Shown here: positions 7,903 to 14,490 of the stretch, one piece after another
Layout of the letters: each line of letters begins with the position of its first letter
Numbering within the stretch: position 1 is the first letter of the stretch
DNA from: an uncultured Bacteroidia bacterium
Lineage (GTDB): Bacteria; Bacteroidota; Bacteroidia; Bacteroidales; UBA932
Assembly: GCA_902797895.1 (NCBI GenBank)
Contig: CADBUS010000169.1
Span: 1-15,737 of the forward strand
DNA: 15,737 bases
Direction of reading: 5' to 3'
The notes under the pieces: model-generated
What the model was told of the DNA's origin: nothing
Databases searched by the model: none
The model's input: only the letters and a program-made list of their open reading frames with translations
Program-made: the position numbers and the translations under genes

Positions 7903-8460
7903 ATGAAAATGTTATACGCATTCTCATTTTTAATTACACTATTTGGGTGCGCCATAAAATCGCAAGATGGCAATCAACCACCAAAAGGAGAGATTGTGCG
8001 CTACTTGTACAAATATAAAAATGCAAGTTCGGTTCCCATAATCTATTACGAGGTTGCTCGCAACGAGAATGGGATAACCACACTCTCTGTATCAAAGAGC
8101 GAAAATGAGATAACTATCTATAAGATAGATGATAATACTCTTACAAAGATAGACTCTCTTATAAAAGAGTATAAGGTTTACAAAATTAAACGCTCTTACC
8201 GCACACCTTTGGATGTTAAAGATGGTTGGAGTTGGGATATTAAGGTAGAGTACTGTTATTCACCCGCTCTAAAAAAGAGTAGCGAGCCGCAGAAGAATTG
8301 TATTAGTTCGCACGGCTACAATTATCCTTTAAAACGCTTACCGAGGTGGAAACAGGGTATATATGCAGCTAATGACTTAATCGAGAGCATTTTAGAGGGG
8401 CTTACCGATGATGACATTATCGGTAAGGAGTTACACTACAAGCCTAAAGGAAAAGATTAG
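7903..8460 (+). CDS. Predicted lipoprotein of unknown function
   Basis: I do not recognise this 185-residue protein. It opens with a short basic and hydrophobic signal ending in LFGC, a lipobox that would place a lipid-modified cysteine at residue 16. The next residues (AIKSQDG) lack the acidic K-D/E-D/E surface-export signal, so it may stay on the periplasmic side. The mature part is mostly charged and predicted beta-rich, with two cysteines at about 121 and 135 in CYSPALKKSSEPQKNC that could form a disulfide. It follows the DUF2207 gene by 32 bp and is probably the last gene of the cluster. Its TAG stop overlaps the TAA stop of the convergent TonB-receptor gene in the bases TTAG (8457-8460). 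Confidence 0.75.
   Translation: MKMLYAFSFLITLFGCAIKSQDGNQPPKGEIVRYLYKYKNASSVPIIYYEVARNENGITTLSVSKSENEITIYKIDDNTLTKIDSLIKEYKVYKIKRSYRTPLDVKDGWSWDIKVEYCYSPALKKSSEPQKNCISSHGYNYPLKRLPRWKQGIYAANDLIESILEGLTDDDIIGKELHYKPKGKD
8401..8427. repeat. Perfect 9-bp inverted repeat near a convergent gene junction
   Basis: CTTACCGAT (8401-8409) and ATCGGTAAG (8419-8427) are exact complements around a 9-nt loop. The repeat lies in the last codons of the lipoprotein gene, 30 bp before the overlapping stop codons at 8457-8460. Neither strand shows a T-run after the stem, so it is not a standard intrinsic terminator. It could still shape the 3' end of the - strand transcript from the TonB-receptor gene. Confidence 0.5.
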
Positions 8461-10793
8461 AACTTAAATCTTATCTCTATACCTCCGTGTATTCCTTTGC
8501 CTTTCTGCATAAAACCGGTGGAGCCGCTGTCAAAGTAGAATAGCGAGTAATCTTTATTAAAGAGATTGTTGCACCAAAGCGAAACTTCTACCCCATAGAG
8601 GCCACTCCTCTTTACTGTTGCAGAGTTACCTATTGAGTAGGTAACTCTGCTGTTTATAAGCGAGTAGAAGTTCTGAGCCACATCGTTTGCCTCTGTATAG
8701 TAAACCTTTCCAAGCCCAATGAAATCCGCTCCTATGGAGAGCTTGTCTGAAGCGCCTAAATCAAAGGAGTAGGCCGCTGCAAACCTGAGAGTATTAAGCG
8801 GAGCAAAAGGAACATACTTGCCCTTGTAATCCCTCTCTGCAATAGTTCTTTTACCAGCCTCATTCACAACCACTTGCGTTAGGTTTTTAACAAACTTGGC
8901 GTTGGTATAGCCGTAATCTGCCACAAAGGTAAGGCCATAAATAGGAGTATAGATAAGTGAGGCCTCCATACCATAGCTGCGGCTTTGCCCTGCATTTGAG
9001 GTATAGCGTCCAAGTCCGCTCTCTGCAAAGCGAGAGACCTGCTGATCTTTAATCTTGGTATGGAAAAGGCTCACATCCAAATTCAAAACAGATTGCAACA
9101 ATGTTAGATGCGCCCCTATCTCCCTGTTCCAAGAAAACTCCGGCTTATATTTGAGCGCTGCATTTATGGTCTCATCATTCTCCAACGTGCCCACATTTTT
9201 CTGCATATCTGCCTGCATATAATCGCTGAGCATCTGTATATTAAAGCCTCCGGAACGGTAACCTCTGCTTACAATGGCGTATATGTTGTTCTTTGAATTT
9301 ATATCATATTTTAATGCAAAGCGTGGAAGGAGAGTGGTTGAACGCTGGCTCTGATTGCCTATATAGGCCACCTCATACTTGCCCTCTGTAACCTTGCCCA
9401 TTCTCTCCATTTTATAGTTCATTGCTCCGCCGGTATTGTACTTTATGCTGTTTTTCTCATAATCTATTCGCAAGGCGAGCGTTGCAGAGAGCCCCTTTAC
9501 CCCAAACAGACCATTGAACACGCTCTGATGATAGAGCGCCACTCCCGATGATGGCAGATGAAATAACCCAGGTATAGGAATGTAATCGTCTGTCAGCTTT
9601 ACCTTTACCGGCGAATGAGCCATAGCCGCATCCATAGTGGCCTGCAGAGCGGCTATAAAATCCTTTCCAAAGGTGAGCGGAGTCTGGTTACGGTTCCAGC
9701 TATAAAAGCCTGAGAGTCCTGTGCTAAAATCCATACCTTCCCAGATACCGCTTCTGTGCCCCTTGAGCATAAACTCCTGAGTTATAGCATTTTGTTTTTG
9801 CATCTGAATCATAGTAAAGCGGTCTGCAGGAGTATAATCCTGGTCCATCTTCATTCTGTCTCTAAGATACTGCCATCCTGTAGATGAGGTTATGGTGTAC
9901 TTTGATGAAGGAGTGTAACTTACTATAAGACCGCTATTTAGCAAATTACGGTAGTAGCTGCTCTCATAATTGTAGTTAGGGGCAGAGTATTCACCGCTCT
10001 CCTTATTATACTCTCCGTATGGATAGCCGCCGTCATCTGTATATTCGTAACTTGCGTTAAGGTCTATTTTCCAATGGTTTGACGGCTTATATACCGCGTG
10101 TATCCTGCCTCCGGCACTCGCCCCCTTGTCTATCTTTTTGCCGCTAAAGGCATTGGTATAGAATCCGCCTGTACGATCTGCAAAACCACCGGCAGAAAAA
10201 GCAAACTTAGAGCTTACTCTGTGATAGTGAGTGAGCGATGCTCTGTAATTACCTTTGGTTGCAACTCCCAACATCACATCGGTACCGGCATAATCAAACG
10301 GAGACTTGGTGGTAATGTTTATAAGGCCGCCCATTGTATTTTTACCATAGAGAGTTCCCTGCGGCCCTCTCAATACCTCAATACGCTCAATATCGGCATA
10401 GTCAAAGTCAAAGGAAGATTTGTCCCAATATGGCAATCCATCTACATAAACACCAACCGCAGAGGAGTTTATACGCGAGCCAATACCTCTTATGTAGATA
10501 GATGATGTGAGCTTTGTACCATAATTAGGGATATAGAGATTTGGCACAATGCCGGTAAGGCTCTTCATACTAAAAATTCTACCCTGCTCCAAGTTCTTGC
10601 GTGTAATTATAGTAGAGGAGATTGGCTGCTGCTTCAAAGCTCTGTTCTCCTTGGTTGTTCCAACAATCCATAACTCATCTATCGAATATTTTTTGAGAGT
10701 GTCTGCACTACTCTGCGCAAAAGATGGGGCTGAGAAGATTGCCGCAAATGCAAGCAGAGCCGCCCCTTTTATTATTTTAGAATTCAATATCAT
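8457..10793 (-). CDS. TonB-dependent outer membrane receptor, ligand unknown
   Basis: This 778-residue protein has a signal peptide (1-26, cleaved after SFA), a TonB-box-like segment near DELWIVG (39-45) and a plug domain (about 55-165) with SIYIRGIGSR and the highly conserved RGPQGTLYGKNTMGG (142-156). A 22-strand-type beta barrel follows and ends in the outer-membrane signature RFKF with a C-terminal phenylalanine. The length suits a siderophore- or cofactor-type receptor. It lacks the N-terminal carboxypeptidase-like domain and the adjacent SusD gene of SusC glycan importers, so a polysaccharide role is less likely. Uptake would be driven by TonB-ExbBD from elsewhere in the genome. The start lies 13 bp after the stop of the WlbA-like gene, so both are probably read from the promoter at 11813-11842. 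No ligand can be named from the sequence. Confidence 0.92.
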   Translation of the reverse strand: MILNSKIIKGAALLAFAAIFSAPSFAQSSADTLKKYSIDELWIVGTTKENRALKQQPISSTIITRKNLEQGRIFSMKSLTGIVPNLYIPNYGTKLTSSIYIRGIGSRINSSAVGVYVDGLPYWDKSSFDFDYADIERIEVLRGPQGTLYGKNTMGGLINITTKSPFDYAGTDVMLGVATKGNYRASLTHYHRVSSKFAFSAGGFADRTGGFYTNAFSGKKIDKGASAGGRIHAVYKPSNHWKIDLNASYEYTDDGGYPYGEYNKESGEYSAPNYNYESSYYRNLLNSGLIVSYTPSSKYTITSSTGWQYLRDRMKMDQDYTPADRFTMIQMQKQNAITQEFMLKGHRSGIWEGMDFSTGLSGFYSWNRNQTPLTFGKDFIAALQATMDAAMAHSPVKVKLTDDYIPIPGLFHLPSSGVALYHQSVFNGLFGVKGLSATLALRIDYEKNSIKYNTGGAMNYKMERMGKVTEGKYEVAYIGNQSQRSTTLLPRFALKYDINSKNNIYAIVSRGYRSGGFNIQMLSDYMQADMQKNVGTLENDETINAALKYKPEFSWNREIGAHLTLLQSVLNLDVSLFHTKIKDQQVSRFAESGLGRYTSNAGQSRSYGMEASLIYTPIYGLTFVADYGYTNAKFVKNLTQVVVNEAGKRTIAERDYKGKYVPFAPLNTLRFAAAYSFDLGASDKLSIGADFIGLGKVYYTEANDVAQNFYSLINSRVTYSIGNSATVKRSGLYGVEVSLWCNNLFNKDYSLFYFDSGSTGFMQKGKGIHGGIEIRFKF
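8620..8650. repeat. Perfect 13-bp inverted repeat inside the TonB-receptor gene
   Basis: GCAGAGTTACCTA (8620-8632) and TAGGTAACTCTGC (8638-8650) are exact complements around the 5-nt loop TTGAG. The repeat lies about 170 bp before the receptor stop codon and encodes RVTYSIGNSA on the - strand. It would form a stable hairpin in mRNA on either strand. No second copy was seen in the window. Confidence 0.85.
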
Positions 10794-10806
10794 AGTTCCT
10801 CTATAT

Positions 10807-11787
10807 TTATCTATTTATCCAACCAAACGGATGCTCTGCAATAGGTAGCTTTGCAAGCGGATGGTAATCTCCTTTAAGCCCCACAGGCTCTGCGTGGCGA
10901 ATATCGTAAATCATTTTAAGGCTCTCGGCAGCACAGCCAATGCGGAATCCCTCGCCCTCTAAAATCTTCTTGTAGCTCAAAGCGTGCAACTCTGTAAAAC
11001 CCTGGCTGAATTCAAGTTCCTCGCCATCTATAGTAATACTTCTAAAGGTCTTCTTCTCCCCTTGCACTGCGTTGGCAGGAAGAGTCTGCTCGTTTATGCT
11101 CAAAAAGTAGCGCACCCTCGCTCTTTCAAGTTCAAGGTAGCCGGCCACCCTATCGTGAGTCTTAATGTGCACAACACTTTTTTTAGCAGCCCCAAATACC
11201 CATTGCAACATATCGTAAAGGTGCACACCAATATTTGTAGCAAGCCCTCCGCTCTTTGTTTCATCTCCTTTCCAACTTGCGTAATACCATTTGCCTCTGG
11301 AGGTTATGTAGGTCATATCAACATCGTAAACCTTATCTTTAGGCCCCGTTTCTATTCTCTTTTTAAGCTCTGCGATAGAGTCGTGCAACCTCAGCTGCAA
11401 TATGGTGTAGGCTTTGCGGCCGCTCTGCTGCTCAAGCTGTTCAAGTTCCTCCAAATTCCAGGGATTGAGCACCACAGGTTTCTCGCAAATCACATCCATA
11501 TTATGCTCAAGGCCATAGCGGATAAAGGAATCGTGAGTATAATTGGGGGTGCAAACTGTAAGAAAATCTATATTGATACCCCTATTGCGCAGTTTGGATA
11601 TATGCCTTTCAAATAGCCCTTGCTCGGTAAAAAAGGAGGCCTGGGGGAAGAAACTGTCTAACCTGCCCACACTGTCAAACTTATCGTAAGCCACAATAAG
11701 ATTGCCGCCGGTATCTGCTATTGCCTTCAAATGGCGCGGAGCAATATAACCGGCCACACCCACAAGCGCATAATTCTTTTGTGCCAT
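10807..11787 (-). CDS. wlbA: Gfo/Idh/MocA oxidoreductase, WlbA/WbpB-type UDP-GlcNAcA 3-dehydrogenase
   Basis: This 326-residue NAD(P)-dependent oxidoreductase closely follows the WlbA/WbpB pattern. It has the N-terminal YALVGVAGYIAPRHLKAI (6-23) Rossmann start, FDSVGRLDSFFP, CTPNYTHDS, the catalytic CEKP (101-104, with K103), LNPWNLEELEQLE, TYITSRGKWYYASWKGD (159-175) and GGLATNIGVHLYDML (180-194, with H189). In the known pathway this enzyme oxidises carbon 3 of UDP-N-acetylglucosaminuronic acid, leading to 2,3-diacetamido sugars in O-antigen or capsule. I start it at the ATG at 11787 (MAQKNYALVG); the upstream in-frame TTG at 11802 would add five residues and lies nearer the promoter. None of the partner enzymes (WbpA, D, E or I types) is in the window. 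It is the first gene of a unit with the TonB receptor. Confidence 0.87.
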   Translation of the reverse strand: MAQKNYALVGVAGYIAPRHLKAIADTGGNLIVAYDKFDSVGRLDSFFPQASFFTEQGLFERHISKLRNRGINIDFLTVCTPNYTHDSFIRYGLEHNMDVICEKPVVLNPWNLEELEQLEQQSGRKAYTILQLRLHDSIAELKKRIETGPKDKVYDVDMTYITSRGKWYYASWKGDETKSGGLATNIGVHLYDMLQWVFGAAKKSVVHIKTHDRVAGYLELERARVRYFLSINEQTLPANAVQGEKKTFRSITIDGEELEFSQGFTELHALSYKKILEGEGFRIGCAAESLKMIYDIRHAEPVGLKGDYHPLAKLPIAEHPFGWINR

Positions 11788-11812
11788 ATCTATTTTCTTC
11801 AATAAAAGAGGA

Positions 11813-11842
11813 CAAATATATAATTTCTTTAATAAAAAACAA
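11813..11842 (-). promoter_or_regulatory. Bacteroidota-type promoter for the wlbA-TonB receptor unit
   Basis: On the - strand there is a -33 TTG (11842-11840), a 19-nt spacer and a perfect -7 TATATTTG (11820-11813), matching the TAnnTTTG consensus of the Bacteroidota primary sigma factor. The ATG at 11787 is 25 nt further on, giving a short leader of about 20 nt. Confidence 0.8.
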
Positions 11843-11863
11843 TCTTAGGAAACGCTCTCCCTG

Positions 11864-11895
11864 TTAGAGATATACCGTTTTTCTTGTTACATTTG
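11864..11895 (+). promoter_or_regulatory. Probable promoter for the DUF4491 gene
   Basis: A perfect -7 element TACATTTG (11888-11895) lies 16 nt before the ATG at 11912, so the leader is very short (about 11 nt). The -33 element is weak: TTA at 11864-11866 with a 21-nt spacer is the best match to TTG. The promoter is back to back with that of the wlbA unit. Confidence 0.6.
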
Positions 11896-11911
11896 CGTAA
11901 ATATTACAGAT

Positions 11912-12202
11912 ATGAATTGGAACGGAATACTTATAGGAGCAATCTCCTTTCTGATAATAGGAATTTTTCATCCATTGGTAATAAAGGGCGAGTACTACTT
12001 TGGAGTAAAAATCTGGTGGGCTTTTTTGATTGGCGGCATTGCCTTTGGAGTTTGGGCCTGCCTCACTCCGAGCCTCTTTTGGAGCGCGATTCTGGGAGTA
12101 ACCTCATTCTCCAGCTTTTGGGGCATTTTGGAGGTATTCCATCAGCGCGAGCGCGTGCGCAAAGGGTGGTTTCCGAAAAATCCCAACCGCAAAAACGGTT
12201 AA
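11912..12202 (+). CDS. DUF4491 family small membrane protein
   Basis: This 96-residue protein matches the Bacteroidales DUF4491 family along its whole length. It begins MNWNGILIGAISFLIIGIFHP, has a central GEYYFGVKIWWAFLIGG, and ends FHQRERVRKGWFPKNP. Three hydrophobic segments (about 5-22, 33-52 and 54-74) and a basic C-terminal tail predict an inner-membrane protein with the tail inside. Its function is not known. It is a single-gene unit with its own promoter, divergent from wlbA. Its TAA stop overlaps the stop of radC (TTAA, 12199-12202), so the two genes converge without room for a terminator. Confidence 0.88.
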   Translation: MNWNGILIGAISFLIIGIFHPLVIKGEYYFGVKIWWAFLIGGIAFGVWACLTPSLFWSAILGVTSFSSFWGILEVFHQRERVRKGWFPKNPNRKNG

Positions 12203-12888
12203 AAGGTGCCGGAATCGGCAAAGGAGTAGTAGCTCTCACCGGCTATTATTATGTGGTCCAACAGGGATATATCACACATTTTTGCAGCCTCTTTTAGCCG
12301 CTTGGTTTGAGCAATATCCTGAGCCCCAGGGCGTAGAGTGCCGCTCGGATGGTTGTGAACAACTATTATTGAGCTGGCAAGGTTTGCCATAGCGCGCTTG
12401 AGAATTATCTTTACATCAAATACGGTTGAGTGAACTCCTCCGCTGCTTACTTTCTCCTTGTTAATAAGCCTGTTGGCTCGGTTTAGATACATTACCCAAC
12501 ACTCCTCGTGAGCCAAATCTTTAACGAAGGGCGAGATTGCCTTTGCCGCATTCTCAGAGGAGTAGATAGCCGCAAGCGTTGGGGCTATCTCTGCCTGATA
12601 CCTTCTTGCAAGCTCAAACAGAGCCATTATTATGAGTGCCTTGCTCCGTCCTATGCCGCTGAATGAGAGCAGCTCCTCAAACTCAAACTTACCAAGCCCC
12701 CCTAACCTCCCACCGGCCTCTTGCAGCAGAGAACGGGCAAGCTCCACCGCATTGTATTTTCTGTTGCCGCTCCCTATCAATATAGCAAGCAGCTCCGCAT
12801 TGCTCATACTTTGAGCGCCTTTGGCTATAAACTTCTCCCTCGGCCTCTCCTCTGCGCTCCAATCTTTGATTGTAATTCTCTTTTCCAT
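12199..12888 (-). CDS. radC: RadC family JAB/MPN-domain protein
   Basis: This 229-residue protein has the RadC layout. An N-terminal part begins KDWSAEERPREKF, with SNAELLAILIGSG (29-41). A helix-hairpin-helix-like stretch LLSFSGIGRSKAL (73-85) follows. The C-terminal JAB metalloprotease-like domain has HNHPSG (178-183) and the following D191, with a conserved glutamate in HEECW (127-131), together forming the JAMM zinc site. These residues are all present, so the metal site looks intact. Despite the name, a role in DNA repair is doubtful and the substrate is unknown. The gene stands 135 bp downstream of rpsT on the same strand and is separated from it by a strong terminator, so it needs its own promoter. 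I found no clear one. Confidence 0.93.
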   Translation of the reverse strand: MEKRITIKDWSAEERPREKFIAKGAQSMSNAELLAILIGSGNRKYNAVELARSLLQEAGGRLGGLGKFEFEELLSFSGIGRSKALIIMALFELARRYQAEIAPTLAAIYSSENAAKAISPFVKDLAHEECWVMYLNRANRLINKEKVSSGGVHSTVFDVKIILKRAMANLASSIIVVHNHPSGTLRPGAQDIAQTKRLKEAAKMCDISLLDHIIIAGESYYSFADSGTF

Positions 12889-12920
12889 CTCTTAAATCAA
12901 CCTCTTACATTATCAAACAA

Positions 12921-12949
12921 AAAAACTCCCCGAATATCGGGAAGTTTTT
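12921..12949 (-). terminator. Intrinsic terminator downstream of rpsT
   Basis: Left arm AAAAACTCCCCGA (12921-12933) pairs with TCGGGAAGTTTTT (12937-12949) around the loop ATA, 13 pairs with one C/A mismatch. On the - strand the stem is followed by a run of seven T's (12925-12919 side), as expected for a rho-independent terminator about 75 nt after the rpsT stop. The stem is nearly symmetric and could also work on the + strand. Confidence 0.9.
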
Positions 12950-13023
12950 CTATCACACATAGCAAAACGGTAAATTTATCTTGCTAAAAATAACAAGATT
13001 ATCAAAATCTAAACAATTGCTTC

Positions 13024-13290
13024 TTATGCCTCTTTCTTGGAGAGGGATGCAACGTGCTTAGCCAAGCCACTCTTGAGGTTAGCGGCCTTGTTCTTGTGGA
13101 TAATATTTCTCTTTGCGAGCTTATCCAGCATAGAAGCGAGCTTTGGAAGCTTTTCTGCGGCCACCTTCTCATCTGTAGTCTGCCTTAGCTCCTTAACGGC
13201 GTTACGAGCAGTCTTTGCATAATAGTGGTTGTGCTCTTTACGCTTTGCGTTCTGGCGTACACGCTTTTCTGCACTCTTATGATTTGCCAT
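13024..13290 (-). CDS. rpsT: 30S ribosomal protein S20
   Basis: This 88-residue, very basic protein is full length for S20. It opens MANHKSAEKRVRQNAKRK and has the conserved late segment NIIHKNKAANLKSGLAKHV. It binds 16S rRNA in the small subunit. The start codon is 25 nt downstream of the tRNA-Glu 3' end on the same strand, and that gap holds no -7 element. Transcription therefore probably comes from the tRNA promoter at 13398-13405, with the mRNA released by tRNA 3' processing. The terminator at 12921-12949 closes the unit. Confidence 0.97.
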   Translation of the reverse strand: MANHKSAEKRVRQNAKRKEHNHYYAKTARNAVKELRQTTDEKVAAEKLPKLASMLDKLAKRNIIHKNKAANLKSGLAKHVASLSKKEA

Positions 13291-13315
13291 ATTCTATTAT
13301 TGTTTTTAATTTCAG

Positions 13316-13387
13316 TAGTCGGTAGGAGAATCGAACTCCTATTACAAGAATGAAAATCTTGTGTCCTAACCGTTAGACGAACCGACC
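13316..13387 (-). tRNA. tRNA-Glu (anticodon UUC)
   Basis: The - strand folds as a 72-nt tRNA. The acceptor stem pairs GGTCGGT with ACCGACT (including a G-U closing pair), and the discriminator is A. The anticodon stem CAAGA/TCTTG encloses the loop TTTTCAT with anticodon TTC. The T arm is AGGAG TTCGATT CTCCT. The D arm contains the TCTAACGGTTAGGA segment. The 3' CCA is not encoded (CTG follows). The rpsT start is 25 nt downstream. Confidence 0.97.
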
Positions 13388-13397
13388 ATTGGGGGCG

Positions 13398-13405
13398 CAA
13401 AGATA
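13398..13405 (-). promoter_or_regulatory. Promoter -7 element for tRNA-Glu-rpsT
   Basis: The - strand carries a perfect TATCTTTG (13405-13398), 10 nt before the tRNA 5' end. The -33 position at a 19-nt spacing reads GTG (13427-13425) and overlaps the stop codon of the DUF4837 gene, so it is weak. A run of A and T between the two elements is notable. Confidence 0.65.
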
Positions 13406-13426
13406 TAAAAATTTTTTAGAATCGCA

Positions 13427-14431
13427 CTACTGAGTTTGATCTTTAGCCCACTCAAATGAATATACTATAGACTCAACCTGGCGCACATAGTTACGCTTGC
13501 GATAGCGCGGAGCATATACAAAACCCTCTATTACAAGCAGTTTGCCACTATCTTGAGCATACAGGACGTGCTCCACAAATGGCCCGCCCATATAATCGTT
13601 GGCAACCTCCCAAAGCCCTCTTATTTCAACATAATCCTTATCCTTGTACTTATATGGAGTCATAGTAGGAGGTATTGCCGTAGAGGTGGTCATATAGCTG
13701 TTAGGGAACATTCCAGGCACATTTTTCTGCAATATCTGATTCTGCTTCTCTATTATCTCGTCTAACGAAGGGAACTGCACCCCGTCATAAGGCATAGTAA
13801 ATATGAGTATGCCAAGATTGGTGTAGGTAGATTCGCTGGCCACCCATACAAAATCTTCTGTAACCTTCTTTATTGAGTATCCCTTTGGAAAATACGGACT
13901 TCCGCCAAATTTTTCTGTAACTACCGAGCGTATAGAAGGCTCCTCGTATCTGCGAGTGCTGTTTGCAATTCTCTCTTTTTCAATTTGGTCTATGGCATTG
14001 AAGATTGGTTGCGAGTTCTTTTCTATAAGCCTTGCAGCCTGCTCTCCGTTTTGGGCCGCAAGCTCAATAACAATCTGCGGCTGCGCCCATACATCGCGCC
14101 TTACAAACACTCCGGTATCTGCCACAGATGGCTCTATCCTTGCATAGATTATGTTTCTGTGTACCTTAAAAAGGTCTCCAAAAGCATTTTTAGTTATGTT
14201 TATAAGGTTGAATGCCGGCTCGCTCTGCGGAAGCTGCGGGTATGGCTCTGCCAATGTTTGGCGGAGAGCATTGCCCACATCGCCCTGCCAAGACTCCTTA
14301 TCTATTACCACAATAACCTCTCCTGCCTTGCCAGATACGGTTTTCATATACTGGGAGGGATCGTCTTTGCAGCCGCCTGCAATAAAGAGCAAAGAGGCCA
14401 ACAGGGCTGCGGAAAATAAATTTTTGAACAT
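13427..14431 (-). CDS. DUF4837 family lipoprotein, predicted surface-exposed
   Basis: This 334-residue protein matches the Bacteroidota DUF4837 family. It has SGKAGEVIVVIDKESWQGDVGNALR, then YPQLPQSEPAFNLINI, and later GVFVRRDVWAQPQIV and RGLWEVANDYMGGPFV. A signal sequence ends in IAGGC with the lipid cysteine at residue 21. The residues after it are K-D-D, which fit the K-(D/E)2 lipoprotein export signal described in Bacteroidota, so transport to the outer face of the outer membrane is likely. The molecular role is unknown. A near-ideal promoter lies 21 nt before the start, and transcription is divergent from upp. The stop codon lies 39 bp before the tRNA-Glu gene. Confidence 0.88.
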   Translation of the reverse strand: MFKNLFSAALLASLLFIAGGCKDDPSQYMKTVSGKAGEVIVVIDKESWQGDVGNALRQTLAEPYPQLPQSEPAFNLINITKNAFGDLFKVHRNIIYARIEPSVADTGVFVRRDVWAQPQIVIELAAQNGEQAARLIEKNSQPIFNAIDQIEKERIANSTRRYEEPSIRSVVTEKFGGSPYFPKGYSIKKVTEDFVWVASESTYTNLGILIFTMPYDGVQFPSLDEIIEKQNQILQKNVPGMFPNSYMTTSTAIPPTMTPYKYKDKDYVEIRGLWEVANDYMGGPFVEHVLYAQDSGKLLVIEGFVYAPRYRKRNYVRQVESIVYSFEWAKDQTQ

Positions 14432-14442
14432 AACGCTACAAT

Positions 14443-14456
14443 TTTGTAATTACAAA
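14443..14456. promoter_or_regulatory. 14-bp perfect palindrome over the DUF4837 promoter
   Basis: TTTGTAATTACAAA (14443-14456) is its own reverse complement. Its right end is the TTTG of the - strand -7 element (14456-14453), and it extends across the expected transcription start, 11 bp before the ATG. This position suits an operator, but no regulator is known here. Confidence 0.5.
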
Positions 14457-14482
14457 GGTATGCAAACCACAGATAAGTACAA
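14453..14482 (-). promoter_or_regulatory. Bacteroidota-type promoter for the DUF4837 gene
   Basis: On the - strand there is TTG (14482-14480), a 19-nt spacer and TACCTTTG (14460-14453). This is an exact TTG-N19-TAnnTTTG match and has the same geometry as the wlbA promoter. The ATG at 14431 follows after 21 nt. Confidence 0.82.
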
Positions 14483-14490
14483 TTTATTTC

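Noticed and set aside
10984..11616. 210-codon open frame on the + strand opposite the wlbA gene
   Set aside because: It lies wholly antisense to a strongly conserved enzyme, shows no recognisable motif, and its composition follows from the opposite frame.
11788..11802. TTG start five codons upstream for the wlbA-like gene
   Set aside because: The ATG at 11787 gives the usual family N-terminus, and TTG would leave a leader of only a few nucleotides after the -7 element.
11884..12297. 137-codon frame overlapping the DUF4491 gene in another phase
   Set aside because: The DUF4491 frame matches its family end to end, and the other frame runs on into radC on the opposite strand.
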